A DNA stretch of 64,000 nucleotides from Saccharomonospora amisosensis (GCF_011761185.1 NZ_JAAOYM010000001.1:4154001-4218000); one strand, 5' to 3'; positions 51,550-60,225 are shown, counted from the stretch's first letter. Notes: generated by a model from the letters alone, not told the origin. Translations and numbers: made by a program.

Positions 51550-52650
51550 ATGGCCGACGGGCAGGACGAGCGGCGAAGTGAACTCCTGCGGCAGGGGGCG
51601 GAGGCCGACGGGGTCGAACTCGTCGAATACGAGAGCAGACATCGCCCCGGCACGTCCGCCGAACGCCGGGCGCGCAGGCCCGTGCTGCTGTTCTGGGCGC
51701 TCGCGGCCGTCACCGGGGCGGCGGCCATCACCCACTACATCGCCTGGCCGTGGCGATACGAGCCGCCGGAGGAACCCGGTCATGTGCTGTACCGGGCCTA
51801 CACGCCGCTGCTTGGGCTGTGGCTGGGCCTTTCCCTCATCGGCGTGTTCGGCGCCTTGATCAACTACGTCAGGCGAGTGCTGCCCAAAGAGACAGCCGTA
51901 CAGCAACGTCATCCGACCGGTCCGTCGAGCGAGGAGGACCAGGAGGTCTTCGTCGCCACCGTCGGGGACGCGGCCGACAACGTCGGGGTTCGCAGGCGCT
52001 CGGTATTCGGTCGCGCCATGGGCATCGGCGCAGGGGTGGCGGGCGCCAGCGTCGCGGTGATCGGTGTGGGCGGGTTCGTGGAGAGCCCCTGGCAGCCGGG
52101 GCCGCGACGCGGTGAGGCCGACACGCTGTGGCACACCGGCTGGTATCCCGAGGACGGGGAGAAGGTCTACCTGCGCACCGAGACAACGGACCCCGAGCAG
52201 GTGGAACTGGTTCGCCCCGGCGATATCGACCCCGGTGGGCTGGTGGCCGTTTACCCGTTTCGGGAGTCGGAGCGTGGCAACCCGCAGCAGCTGAAGGAAG
52301 TGTTGAGTCGCGCCGACAACCCTGCGACACTGTTTCGCTTCCGACCGGGCGAGCGCGTGGAGTACCGCCCCGACCGGGCCGGGATGAACTACGGCGACTA
52401 CTACGTCTTCTCCCGCATCTGCACTCACCTCGGGTGCGCGGTGAACCTGTGGGAGAAGCGGGTCAACCGGCTGCTTTGCCCGTGTCACCAGTCGCAGTTC
52501 GACCTCAACCAGCACGCGAAGCCCATCTTCGGCCCCGCGACACGGCCGCTGCCGCAACTGCCCATCGCCGTCGACGAGTCGGGCTTCTTCTACGCCAGGG
52601 GTGACTTCACTGGGCCGGTCGGGCCCACCTTCTGGGAATTGCCGAAATGA
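51550..52650 (+). CDS. Solitary QcrA-like Rieske iron-sulfur protein
   Basis: A 366-residue Rieske protein resembling the actinobacterial QcrA: three N-terminal transmembrane helices (near 45-68, 82-105 and 152-172), then a soluble [2Fe-2S] domain with ligands in CTHLGCAVN and CPCHQSQFDL. QcrA normally lies in qcrCAB; here neither qcrB nor qcrC is present, so this is a second, detached copy whose partner is unknown. GGAGGAG precedes ATG 51550. It overlaps the next gene (ATGA). Confidence 0.85.
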   Translation: MADGQDERRSELLRQGAEADGVELVEYESRHRPGTSAERRARRPVLLFWALAAVTGAAAITHYIAWPWRYEPPEEPGHVLYRAYTPLLGLWLGLSLIGVFGALINYVRRVLPKETAVQQRHPTGPSSEEDQEVFVATVGDAADNVGVRRRSVFGRAMGIGAGVAGASVAVIGVGGFVESPWQPGPRRGEADTLWHTGWYPEDGEKVYLRTETTDPEQVELVRPGDIDPGGLVAVYPFRESERGNPQQLKEVLSRADNPATLFRFRPGERVEYRPDRAGMNYGDYYVFSRICTHLGCAVNLWEKRVNRLLCPCHQSQFDLNQHAKPIFGPATRPLPQLPIAVDESGFFYARGDFTGPVGPTFWELPK

Positions 52651-53738
52651 CCGAGCCCCGCGTGCGGCTCACGTCGGGCCTGCTGCGGCGCGCGGCGATC
52701 GTCTCCGCCCAATTCCTGCTGGTGGTCGTGGCCCTGTGGGCGCTGACCGCCATCGTCAAACACCTCAGCTACGTGGTGATCCCGGTGCTGGTCGCGCTGC
52801 TGCTCACAGCGCTGCTCGAACCGATCGTCTCCTGGCTGGTGCGCCACCGCTGGCCCCGGAGCCTCGCGGTGCTCGCTGCGCTCATCGTCGGACTGGTTGT
52901 GGTGGGCGGCATCGTGACGTTCATGGTGCTGTCGATCGTGGACGCCTACGACGAGCTTCGGCTACGGGTCCTCGAAAGCGTCGCGCAACTACAGAACTGG
53001 CTCAACGAAAGCCCCTTCCAGGCCAGCGGTGGCCTGCTCGACCGGGTCCAGCAGTGGTTGTCGGGCAACCAACAGGCCGTGATCTCGCAGGCCGTCGGTG
53101 CGTTCAGCACCATCAGCGCCTTCGTGGTCGGCCTGGTGGTCGCCATCGTGTTGTTCGTGATGTTCCTCTACGACGCACCCAAGCTGTGGTCGTTCATGCT
53201 GCTGCCGTGGCGGCCGCGCACCAGGGAGATCGTGGACGACGCGGGGCGAAGGGCCTATCGCGGCGTCGTCCTTTACGTTCGGGTCACCGCCCTCGTCGCG
53301 TTCATCGACGCGCTCGGCATCGGTATCGGACTGGCCATCGTCGGGGTGCCTCTCACCGTGCCACTCGCGGCCCTGGTGTTTCTCGGCGGCTTCGTGCCCT
53401 ACGTCGGTGCAGTGGCGTCCGGGGTGCTCGCGGTGGTCGTGACGCTGGTCAGCAACGGTTTCGTGGCTGCGCTCATCATCACCGGAGTGGTGCTCGGTGT
53501 TCAGCAGCTCGAGGGTCAGGTACTGCAACCGGTGTTGCAGGGCAACTTCTCGCGTCTGCACCCGGCAGTCGTGCTGGTCGCGCTGATCATCGGTGGCGCC
53601 GAGGGTGGCATCGCGGGCATCCTGTTCGCCGTTCCGGTGCTGGCGGCTGCGAAGGGCGCGGTGCTGGCCATCGCCGAACACAGGCAGGAGCCGGATGCCG
53701 GAGAGGCCGGCACCGGGGAGACTGCCCAGCAGGAGTAA
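52647..53738 (+). CDS. AI-2E family (PerM-like) transporter
   Basis: A 363-residue membrane protein with seven to eight helices. The family layout is clear: two N-terminal helices, a soluble segment (LRVLESVAQLQNWLNE), and the conserved C-terminal part LGGFVPYVGAVASGVLAVVV and QVLQPVLQGNFSRLHPAVVL. The family includes exporters and ion antiporters, and the substrate cannot be assigned. The ATGA overlap with the Rieske gene indicates co-expression. Six bases separate its stop from the stop of the convergent gene. Confidence 0.85.
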   Translation: MTEPRVRLTSGLLRRAAIVSAQFLLVVVALWALTAIVKHLSYVVIPVLVALLLTALLEPIVSWLVRHRWPRSLAVLAALIVGLVVVGGIVTFMVLSIVDAYDELRLRVLESVAQLQNWLNESPFQASGGLLDRVQQWLSGNQQAVISQAVGAFSTISAFVVGLVVAIVLFVMFLYDAPKLWSFMLLPWRPRTREIVDDAGRRAYRGVVLYVRVTALVAFIDALGIGIGLAIVGVPLTVPLAALVFLGGFVPYVGAVASGVLAVVVTLVSNGFVAALIITGVVLGVQQLEGQVLQPVLQGNFSRLHPAVVLVALIIGGAEGGIAGILFAVPVLAAAKGAVLAIAEHRQEPDAGEAGTGETAQQE

Positions 53739-53744
53739 TCAGCG

Positions 53745-54206
53745 CTACGCGAGGTCGCGCGCCTCTTCCACCCGCCGCGCGATGCCCATCTCCAGTGCGT
53801 TCACCAGCAGGTAGGTCACCGAGGCGGCGAAGGAACCCACGAACCACGAGGGCGTGGCGGGCAGCAGTACGCCGCAAAGCGCCGCGGCCCCGACGGCGAG
53901 CGAGATCGAGAGCACCCCGAGCGAACTGCCCAGCGCCACCACGTTGGACTTCTCGTCCCCGCCCAGCGAGCGACGGAACAGCCGGGTGGCGAGCGTTTCG
54001 ACGACGAGGAAGCTGGTCACGGCGCCGAAGACGAAGAGGAAGATCTGCAGCGGTGAGGGAGCGGTGTTCACGGCCGAGAGCATGGAAAGTGAGCAGGTGA
54101 CCGTCACCGTGAAACCGTAGGCACCCGAGTTGTTCCGCAGGGACATGCGGATCTCTCGGGTGTACAGCCCTATCGGGTTGTTGTCACCGGACCGCTCGCT
54201 TGGCAT
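53745..54206 (-). CDS. Four-helix membrane protein of unknown function
   Basis: A 153-residue protein with four predicted membrane helices (near residues 30-50, 53-75, 90-115 and 121-143) and the short loop RRSLGGDEKSN. I do not recognise a family. ATG 54206 has GGAGGG and GGAAGGA upstream. Divergent from the acetate-transporter-like gene. Confidence 0.65.
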   Translation of the reverse strand: MPSERSGDNNPIGLYTREIRMSLRNNSGAYGFTVTVTCSLSMLSAVNTAPSPLQIFLFVFGAVTSFLVVETLATRLFRRSLGGDEKSNVVALGSSLGVLSISLAVGAAALCGVLLPATPSWFVGSFAASVTYLLVNALEMGIARRVEEARDLA

Positions 54207-54392
54207 TCCTTCCCGTCCCTCCTGCACGCCAGAACAGCAGGCCTGAACCGGTGTACCCCGCATCCCTCGGTGACAACACGGAGCGCTCGAATCACGAACG
54301 GGCAACGAGTCGACCAACCGGTGTTCACACCGTTGCCGCCGGGTACGACCCCAACGGGTCCTGACGCACACCGCACCCAAGGAGGTGACCCA

Positions 54393-55163
54393 GTGACCCA
54401 GCAACCGACGACACACAGCGCGAGAGCCGCCGACGGTCACGGCCAAGCCGCGGACGGAAACGAGTTCACGTTCTGGCGTGAACACACGCAGATCACCCTC
54501 AGTCCGGTCGCGGCGCCGTCGATTCTCGGCCTCTACGGCTTGGCCGCGGCGACCTTCATCGTCGCGGCCAACCTCGCAGGCTGGTACGGCAACGAAGCCA
54601 CGCCCGTGGTACTCGCGCCGTTCGTGTTCACCTTCGGCGGGATCGCCCAGTTCCTTGCCGGGATGTGGGCATACCGGGCGAGGGACGCACTCGCCACCGG
54701 AGTACACGGCGCGTGGGGTTCCTTCTGGATCGCATACGGCCTTTACTACTTCTTCGTGGCCTTCGGGGTGCTGCCGGGGTTCACCGAGAGCCCCATAGCG
54801 GCGGGTGGATTCGGCTTCTGGTTCATCGCGTTGGCGGCAATCACCTGGGTCGGCTCCGTGGCGGCTGCGGTGGAGAACCTCGCCGTCTCGGCGGTCCTGC
54901 TCACCCTCGCGGCAGGTGCCACCCTGCTGGCGATCGGTCTGCTGGGCGAGTTCTCCGGTCTCCAGACCGCCGCAGGTTGGGTGCTGGTCGCCTCGGCTGT
55001 GCTCGCGTGGTACACGGCAAGCGCCATGGTGCTCGAGGCCACCTTCAAGCGGGTGGTCCTGCCGATGGGCAAGCGAGCAGCCGAGCCGAACAAGCCCGGC
55101 GAGGAGCCGAAGCGCACGATCCAGTATCAGGTGGGCGAGCCTGGCGTGAAGGCAGGCCAGTAA
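54393..55163 (+). CDS. GPR1/FUN34/YaaH-family acetate/succinate transporter
   Basis: A 256-residue six-helix membrane protein of the SatP family. APSILGLYGLAAATFIVAAN near residue 45 corresponds to the family's NPxPLGL signature region, and FGGIAQFLAGMWAYRARDAL and GAWGSFWIAYGLYYFF are typical. Expected to move acetate or other short acids with protons. GTG 54393 is set by a full AAGGAGGTGA anti-rRNA match at 54379-54388. Followed by a strong hairpin. Confidence 0.87.
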   Translation: MTQQPTTHSARAADGHGQAADGNEFTFWREHTQITLSPVAAPSILGLYGLAAATFIVAANLAGWYGNEATPVVLAPFVFTFGGIAQFLAGMWAYRARDALATGVHGAWGSFWIAYGLYYFFVAFGVLPGFTESPIAAGGFGFWFIALAAITWVGSVAAAVENLAVSAVLLTLAAGATLLAIGLLGEFSGLQTAAGWVLVASAVLAWYTASAMVLEATFKRVVLPMGKRAAEPNKPGEEPKRTIQYQVGEPGVKAGQ

Positions 55164-55182
55164 CAGCGATCGCGAAACACCG

Positions 55183-55218
55183 CGGCGCCCCGGACCATTG
55201 TGGAGGTCCGGGGCGCCG
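55183..55218. terminator. Strong bidirectional hairpin
   Basis: Perfect 14-bp stem (55183-55196 with 55205-55218, CGGCGCCCCGGACC) and an 8-nt loop. It sits between convergent genes, 20 bp after the transporter stop. There is no long T-run, as is common in high-GC actinobacteria. Confidence 0.8.
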
Positions 55219-55244
55219 CCGTTTCGGAGTTCGGTGGGCACCTG

Positions 55245-55779
55245 TCATGCCTGTTCGTTCGCACCGCCCTCGCCGGGTCGGCGCTCACCAACACCGGGTG
55301 CGCCAGGAGCGTTCAGCATCTGCTGAGCCCTGTCAGCCACGTCGGCGTCAGCGAGCAACTGGTAGGACTCTGCCCGGAAACGCGGGACCGAACTGAAGTC
55401 ACGCCTGCCTCCGGTGCCTGCGTGCTTCGCGATGCCGAGCAGAGCACCCAGCACCCCGCCGATGACGGCACCGAACAGCGCACAGCAGCAGGTCGGCGAT
55501 CAGCGGCGCCACCCAGCCGAACAGGCCGAACAACCAACCGAACAACGCGCCGACGACGGCGCCGTTCGCCGCTCCCTTGCCCGCGGCGGACCAGTACGTG
55601 TAGCGACCGGTGATCTGCTCGACCATGTCGAGTCCCCTGCCGACGATCACGGTGCGCTGTACCGGAAACTCGTTGTCGGACAGGTAGTCCACCGCCCGCT
55701 CGGCCTCCTCGTAGGAGTGGTACGTGGCCACGGCACGCTGCGGGGTCGTTTCCGCCCGTGTGTTGTGCGGTGTGCTCAT
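55245..55779 (-). pseudogene. General stress protein 17M-like gene with a +1 frameshift
   Basis: The N-terminal 104 residues (RAVATYHSYEEAERAVDYLS ... FGWVAPLIADLLLCA) match the GSP17M/YflT-like family with a glycine-zipper helix. The frame then leaves the family, but after shifting by one base at about 55476-55484 the homology continues as FGAVIGGVLGALLGIAKHAG and GGRRDFSSVPRFRAESYQLL to the stop at 55245. The full span is 535 bp, one base more than a multiple of three. Either a real single-base insertion or an assembly error next to a CTG-repeat tract. Its ATG overlaps the stop of the Usp gene. Confidence 0.75.
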
Positions 55780-56699
55780 GACGTGTCCTCCTCGTGTGCG
55801 TCATGTGTTTCGCGGAGCACGGCGACGGGACAGGGCGCGTGGTAGAGCACGGCGTGACTCACCGAGCCGAGCAATGCCCTGCCCAGCGCTCCCCTGCCGT
55901 GGCTGCCGACTACAACAAGGGCGGCTCCCTCGGCCCGGTCCAGCAGCGCGCCCGCGGCCGGTTCCGTCACCGGCTCCCAGTCCACCGGCGTGCCTGCGTG
56001 TCGGCCACGGAGCGCCTCCACCCGTTTGCGAGCGAGTTCCTGCGTCGTGTTGTCCACGTGATCCAGCCCGACCTGGCCGGGCGGCGCGGTCGCGAACACG
56101 TCGAGTGGCCAGTCCGACCAGGCATGTACCGCCCTTACGCCGACACCGTGCCGCTCGGCGAAATCGACGGCGAACTCCAATGCCCTTTCACTTGTACCCG
56201 CACCATCCACACCGACCACTACCGGTGCGCCTTCGGGCGGCGGTTCGCCCCTGACCACAACCAGCGGGTGCCGCAGCGTCCTGGCCAGCTCGGCGGCTGT
56301 GGAGCCGAGCAGCACTCTGGCCACCGCGCCCCGGCCCGAAGCCCCGAGCACCACCAGCACCGGATCGAGCTCCTCGGCGAGCTTGGGCACGGTGTCCTCC
56401 GGTCGACCGTCCGGCATCGTGGTGTGCACGGTTATCTCCGGTGCCAGCCTGCGGGCCTCCTGCTCAACGTCGGCCAGCTGGTCGGCGGCGAACTCACGCA
56501 CGGTGTCCTCGCCGTAGGCGCTCGTACTCGTCGCGCCCGGGCCGACGAGGGGCATGGCCCACTCGAAGGACTGCACGACGATCAGTGGCTTGCCTCGTGC
56601 ACGCGCCTCGTTCGCGGCCCAGCGGACCGCCGACATCGACCCTTCCGAGCCGTCGAAGCACGCCAGCACGGCGTGCCGAGGCAGTTCGGGCTCGGTCAT
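55776..56699 (-). CDS. Universal stress protein, two Usp domains
   Basis: A 307-residue tandem Usp protein. Domain 1 (about 9-145) holds VLGASGRGAVARVLLGS; domain 2 (about 157-300) holds VVGSHGRGALGRALLGSVSH, both fitting the GxxGxxxxxxxxxG[ST] ATP-binding motif. Such proteins accumulate under hypoxia, starvation or oxidative stress. It overlaps the SPW-repeat gene upstream (ATGA) and the GSP17M-like gene downstream, forming a minus-strand stress operon. Confidence 0.92.
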   Translation of the reverse strand: MTEPELPRHAVLACFDGSEGSMSAVRWAANEARARGKPLIVVQSFEWAMPLVGPGATSTSAYGEDTVREFAADQLADVEQEARRLAPEITVHTTMPDGRPEDTVPKLAEELDPVLVVLGASGRGAVARVLLGSTAAELARTLRHPLVVVRGEPPPEGAPVVVGVDGAGTSERALEFAVDFAERHGVGVRAVHAWSDWPLDVFATAPPGQVGLDHVDNTTQELARKRVEALRGRHAGTPVDWEPVTEPAAGALLDRAEGAALVVVGSHGRGALGRALLGSVSHAVLYHAPCPVAVLRETHDAHEEDTS

Positions 56700-57250
56700 T
56701 GGCGCTCACCTTCACCTTCCCGTCGCGTGCTCTCAGCCCCACGCCAGCGCAGGCTCAACACCAGGCTGACCACCGTGAGTCCGATGACGACCGCCCCGAC
56801 CACCACGTCGTTCGCCGTGGCACCCGCGACGTCGCCACCTCGGTAGCCCAGCACGTAGGGCGCCGCGATCAGCCAGCCTCCGACAAGAAGAGTCAGCCAA
56901 CCCGCCCACAAGGTGCTGAACGGCGACACCGCCCTGGTCGCGCCGAGGACGACGAACACGAGGCCTGCCCCTACGTCGTTCCACACCGCGTTTATCCCTG
57001 CCGCGGTGCCGGGGTGCTCGATCAGGAACGGCAAAACCAGCAGCCACACGCCGCTGAGGAACACCATGGCGCTGGGGAATCCAGCCAGCACGTCACGAAA
57101 CGGCACAGGCCGGGACGGTCGCTGGTAGCGGTCCGCGGGAACCGCGGACGGGTTGGTGTGCGGCGGCCGCATCCCCTTCCACGGTCCGTACTGCTCCTCG
57201 GGAACCATGGGTGGGCGAGACTGCTCGCCTGTCCTGCGTCGCGGATTCAC
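56696..57250 (-). CDS. SPW-repeat membrane protein
   Basis: A 184-residue protein with a polar N-terminus of about 55 residues and four membrane helices containing two SPW-like repeats (SGVWLLVLPFLIEHPG ... AVWNDVGAGLVFVVLGA and GGWLIAAPYVLGY ... ANDVVVGAVVIGL). Function unknown. GTG 57250 lies 7 nt after GAGGAGG. First gene of the Usp operon; the lipoprotein gene lies just upstream on the same strand. Confidence 0.8.
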   Translation of the reverse strand: MNPRRRTGEQSRPPMVPEEQYGPWKGMRPPHTNPSAVPADRYQRPSRPVPFRDVLAGFPSAMVFLSGVWLLVLPFLIEHPGTAAGINAVWNDVGAGLVFVVLGATRAVSPFSTLWAGWLTLLVGGWLIAAPYVLGYRGGDVAGATANDVVVGAVVIGLTVVSLVLSLRWRGAESTRREGEGERQ

Positions 57251-57260
57251 GATGGCCTCC

Positions 57261-57599
57261 TCACAGCGGATCGGCCCGCAGCACGGTCATCGGTGTGCCC
57301 TGCATACACGTCGTCGCCGCGCCGGGCCGTAGCTTGCCGCGCACGAGGTACCGCTTGCCCACCTCCACCTGCGGTGCGTCGAGCAGCAGGTACTCGCGTC
57401 CCGGCGTGATCAGCAGCAGGCATCCTGGCTCGACACCGGTCTGCACGATGCCGCGCACAAGCACCTCCTCGCCCTCCGACGGTGAGGCAGGCGGCGGAGA
57501 AGTCGTGAGCTCGCCGGATTCACTTGGTGGATTCGCCTCACCCCCACAAGCGCCCACCAGGGCGAACGCGGCCACAATCAAGGTGACTGCCGCTCGCAC
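57261..57599 (-). CDS. Small lipoprotein of unknown function
   Basis: A 112-residue lipoprotein: short signal peptide ending LVGAC, a Pro/Ser linker, then a small beta domain (VLVRGIVQTGVEPGCLLLIT, KRYLVRGKLRP) with two further cysteines that may form a disulfide. GTG 57599 is preferred because it gives a compact signal peptide. Ten bases upstream of the SPW-repeat gene, same strand. Confidence 0.65.
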   Translation of the reverse strand: MRAAVTLIVAAFALVGACGGEANPPSESGELTTSPPPASPSEGEEVLVRGIVQTGVEPGCLLLITPGREYLLLDAPQVEVGKRYLVRGKLRPGAATTCMQGTPMTVLRADPL

Positions 57600-57760
57600 A
57601 GCCGACTCCTCTCCGCTTGCGGTCGTGCCGGGCAACCGTTGGGTTCCCTGCGGACCTTCCTGGCAACCACGCCTTTGTCCGTTCGTGACCGCGTGCGGAT
57701 TCGCCGACAGCCAGGCTGGGTAGCCATCCGCCGTGCCTTCCCGACTGAGCGTGTTGAACC

Positions 57761-58756
57761 GTGGCCACGGCCGTATTGTTCGTCGCGGGCTGCACCGGCG
57801 AGCAGCAGGACACTCCGGGCCAGTCGGTGGGCGAACCCGGCAACAGCGCGCAGGCCCCCGAGGACTCCGGCTACGCCGACCTGGTGGAGCGCGTGGAACC
57901 CAGTGTGGTCACCGTGCGTACCTCCGCCGACGGCATCGGCAGCGGTGTTGTGTTGCGCGACAACATCGTTATCACGAACCAGCACGTGGTCACCGATCAA
58001 CGCCAGGTCACCCTCACCTACGCCGACGGAACCGAGTCGGGCGCGACCGTGCTCGCGACCGACCGGGTCACCGATCTCGCGGTGCTGCGCACCGAGCGCG
58101 GTGGCCTGCCCGTACCCGAGTTCCGCGAGCAGCTACCGCGGCCGGGCGAGCGAGCGGTCGCCATCGGCAGTCCACTCGGCTTCGAAAACTCGGTCACCGC
58201 GGGCATCGTGTCCGGGCTGCACCGAGAGATTCCCGGATCGGCGGCACAGAGCCGGTCGCTGGTGGATCTGATTCAGACCGACGCCTCGATCTCCCCCGGC
58301 AACTCCGGCGGCGCGCTGCTGGACGCCGAGGGGCGCGTCATAGGCATCAACGAGGCCTACATCCCGCCGAGCGCGGGCGCGGTGTCGCTCGGCTTCGCCA
58401 TCCCCACGTCGACGGTGCTCGACACGACAGCCGAACTACTCGAAGACGGCACGGCCACGCACCCCTACCTCGGGCTGTCGCTGGGCAGGCTCACCGAGTC
58501 GATCAGGCAACAACTCGGTATCCAGACCAGGGAGGGCGCCCTCGTCGTTGGCGTTGAGCGGGGCAGCCCCGCGGCGGACGCGGGCCTGCGACGAGGCGAT
58601 GTGCTGGTGCGCTTCGGCGACGCAGGCATCGGCAGCGTCGAAGAGCTGCTGACGGCGCTTCGCCGCAGCGAACCCGGCCAGCGGGTGCCGGTCGAGTACG
58701 TGCGCGACAACCAGCGGCAGCAAACCACCATCACCATCGGTTCCCGGGAGGGATGA
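57761..58756 (+). CDS. HtrA/DegP-type serine protease with PDZ domain
   Basis: A 331-residue S1C protease. The catalytic triad is visible as ITNQHVV (His), RVTDLAVLR (Asp) and SPGNSGGALLD (Ser); a PDZ domain follows from about residue 235 (GALVVGVERGSPAADAGLRR). The N-terminus VATAVLFVAGC has a lipobox but no basic residues, and the frame is closed just upstream by TGA at 57755. A complete signal peptide appears if the neighbouring frame from GTG 57733 (VPSRLSVLN) is joined by a one-base shift at 57760, so the start may be frameshifted. Confidence 0.88.
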   Translation: MATAVLFVAGCTGEQQDTPGQSVGEPGNSAQAPEDSGYADLVERVEPSVVTVRTSADGIGSGVVLRDNIVITNQHVVTDQRQVTLTYADGTESGATVLATDRVTDLAVLRTERGGLPVPEFREQLPRPGERAVAIGSPLGFENSVTAGIVSGLHREIPGSAAQSRSLVDLIQTDASISPGNSGGALLDAEGRVIGINEAYIPPSAGAVSLGFAIPTSTVLDTTAELLEDGTATHPYLGLSLGRLTESIRQQLGIQTREGALVVGVERGSPAADAGLRRGDVLVRFGDAGIGSVEELLTALRRSEPGQRVPVEYVRDNQRQQTTITIGSREG

Positions 58757-58767
58757 AGGGAGAGGTC

Positions 58768-59331
58768 ATGAGCACGGCGGAACGCGAGGACCTGATCGGC
58801 GTGATCGTGCGGGACCACAGGGACGTGGAACAGGTGTTCTCCGAACTAGAGGACCGCACCGCCGACCCGAAGCGGCGCAGGGAGCTGGCCGACCACGTGA
58901 TCGCCGAACTCGTCCGCCACTCGGTCGCCGAGGAGCAGTACCTGTATCCCGCGGCACGCAAGCACCTTTCCAACGGTGACGAGATCGCCGATCACGAGAT
59001 CGAGGAGCACTCCCAGGCCGAACTCCTGATGAAACAGCTGGAGGGTCTCGACGCGACGGACCCGAAGTTCGACCAGCTACTCGGCAACCTCATGGACTCG
59101 ATCCGGCACCATGTGGAAGACGAGGAAACCGACCTGCTTCCCAAGCTCGAGTCCGTGATGGACGAACAAGAGCTGGTGTCGCTTGGGCGGAAAGTGACGA
59201 AGGCGAAGCGAACCGCACCCACCCGGCCGCACCCGCAGGCGCCGGACAAGCCACCTGCGAACCGAATCCTCGCGCCGGGCGCCGGAATGATCGACAGGAT
59301 GCGCGACAAGCTCGAGGGCAGGCGGACCTGA
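58768..59331 (+). CDS. Hemerythrin HHE domain protein
   Basis: A 187-residue protein with a four-helix hemerythrin-like domain. Diiron-ligand candidates: RDHRDVEQVF near 20, RHSVAEEQYLYP near 53, DHEIEEHSQAE near 76 and HHVEDEETDLLP near 114. It may sense or carry oxygen or nitric oxide. The C-terminal 50 residues are basic and proline-rich. GGAGAGG precedes ATG 58768. It follows the HtrA gene by 11 bp. Confidence 0.87.
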   Translation: MSTAEREDLIGVIVRDHRDVEQVFSELEDRTADPKRRRELADHVIAELVRHSVAEEQYLYPAARKHLSNGDEIADHEIEEHSQAELLMKQLEGLDATDPKFDQLLGNLMDSIRHHVEDEETDLLPKLESVMDEQELVSLGRKVTKAKRTAPTRPHPQAPDKPPANRILAPGAGMIDRMRDKLEGRRT

Positions 59332-59353
59332 CCCCAGCGCCGCGCCTGGATCG

Positions 59354-59391
59354 CCGAGGCCGGGCCCCGGAACCGCCGGGCCCGGCCTCGG
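59354..59391. terminator. Strong bidirectional hairpin
   Basis: Perfect 14-bp stem CCGAGGCCGGGCCC (59354-59367) with 59378-59391, 10-nt loop, followed by CTTTCG. It lies between the convergent hemerythrin and methyltransferase genes. Confidence 0.82.
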
Positions 59392-59400
59392 GCTTTCGCC

Positions 59401-60225
59401 TCACGGCTTGCGGGCGACACCGCCTGTCATAAACCGCACGCCGACGGTCGTCGCGTCGGTGACGATCTCGTCCGGCCGCCACAACGGAAGCGGCACCAGC
59501 CCGGGGCTCAGCAGTTCGAGGCCGTCGAAGAACCGAGCCAGCTCCTCAGCTGTGCGCACCCTGCCCGTGCCGAGTTGGGACAGCAGCACCCGTTCCAACT
59601 CCTCGCTCTCGGGTGAGTCGCCGAGCCTGGTGAAGTTGGTGATGAAGAAGAACGAGCCGGACGGCACGGCCTCGCGCAACGCGGTGACGATTCCCTGCGG
59701 GTCCTCCTCATCCAGGATGTGGTGCAGAATCCCGCACAGCATGACGCACACCGGCTTCTCGAAGTCGATCATCGCCCGCACCTGGGGGTGATCGAGGACC
59801 TCGCGGGGCTTGCGGATGTCGGCCGTCACCACGGTGGTGTTCTCGTTGTCCTGCAGGATCGCCCTGCCGGTCGCGAGCACGATCGGGTCGATGTCGACGT
59901 AGACGACCCGCGCCTCGGGGTTGGCCTCCTGAGCCACCTCGTGGGTGTTGCGCACCGTGGGCAGTCCGGAACCGAGGTCGAGGAACTGCGTGATGCCCTC
60001 CTCGGTGGCGAGGTAGCGCACAACGCGATGCAGGATCGCTCTGTTGTGCAGGGCGATCTCCTTGAGCTCCGGCATGACGGCAAGGCTTGCCTCGGCGACC
60101 TGCCTGTCGATGGCGTAGTTGTCCTTGCCGTCCAGCATCACGTCGTAGACGCGGGCCGCGGTCGGAACACCATCGTCCAGTACGACGATCTCCGAATCGT
60201 TGTTGTCGGCGTTGTCTGTGGACAT
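59401..60225 (-). CDS. SAM-dependent methyltransferase (PF04672 type), second copy
   Basis: A 274-residue paralogue of the protein encoded at 48462. SAM-site segments FLDLGSGLPTVRNTHEVAQ and VVYVDIDPIVLATGRAIL, then VTADIRKPREVLDHP and PLWRPDEIVTD. The N-terminus is acidic and Asn-rich (MSTDNADNNDSEIVVLDDGV). ATG 60225 is the only start that keeps this. Substrate unknown. Flanked by the hairpin at 59354 and by the YHS fusion gene upstream on the same strand. Confidence 0.82.
   Translation of the reverse strand: MSTDNADNNDSEIVVLDDGVPTAARVYDVMLDGKDNYAIDRQVAEASLAVMPELKEIALHNRAILHRVVRYLATEEGITQFLDLGSGLPTVRNTHEVAQEANPEARVVYVDIDPIVLATGRAILQDNENTTVVTADIRKPREVLDHPQVRAMIDFEKPVCVMLCGILHHILDEEDPQGIVTALREAVPSGSFFFITNFTRLGDSPESEELERVLLSQLGTGRVRTAEELARFFDGLELLSPGLVPLPLWRPDEIVTDATTVGVRFMTGGVARKP

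Noticed and set aside
53745-55241. Long 498-residue reading of the minus-strand membrane protein
   Set aside because: The extra 345 N-terminal residues are antisense to the acetate-transporter-like gene; the 153-residue form has its own ribosome site and membrane helices.
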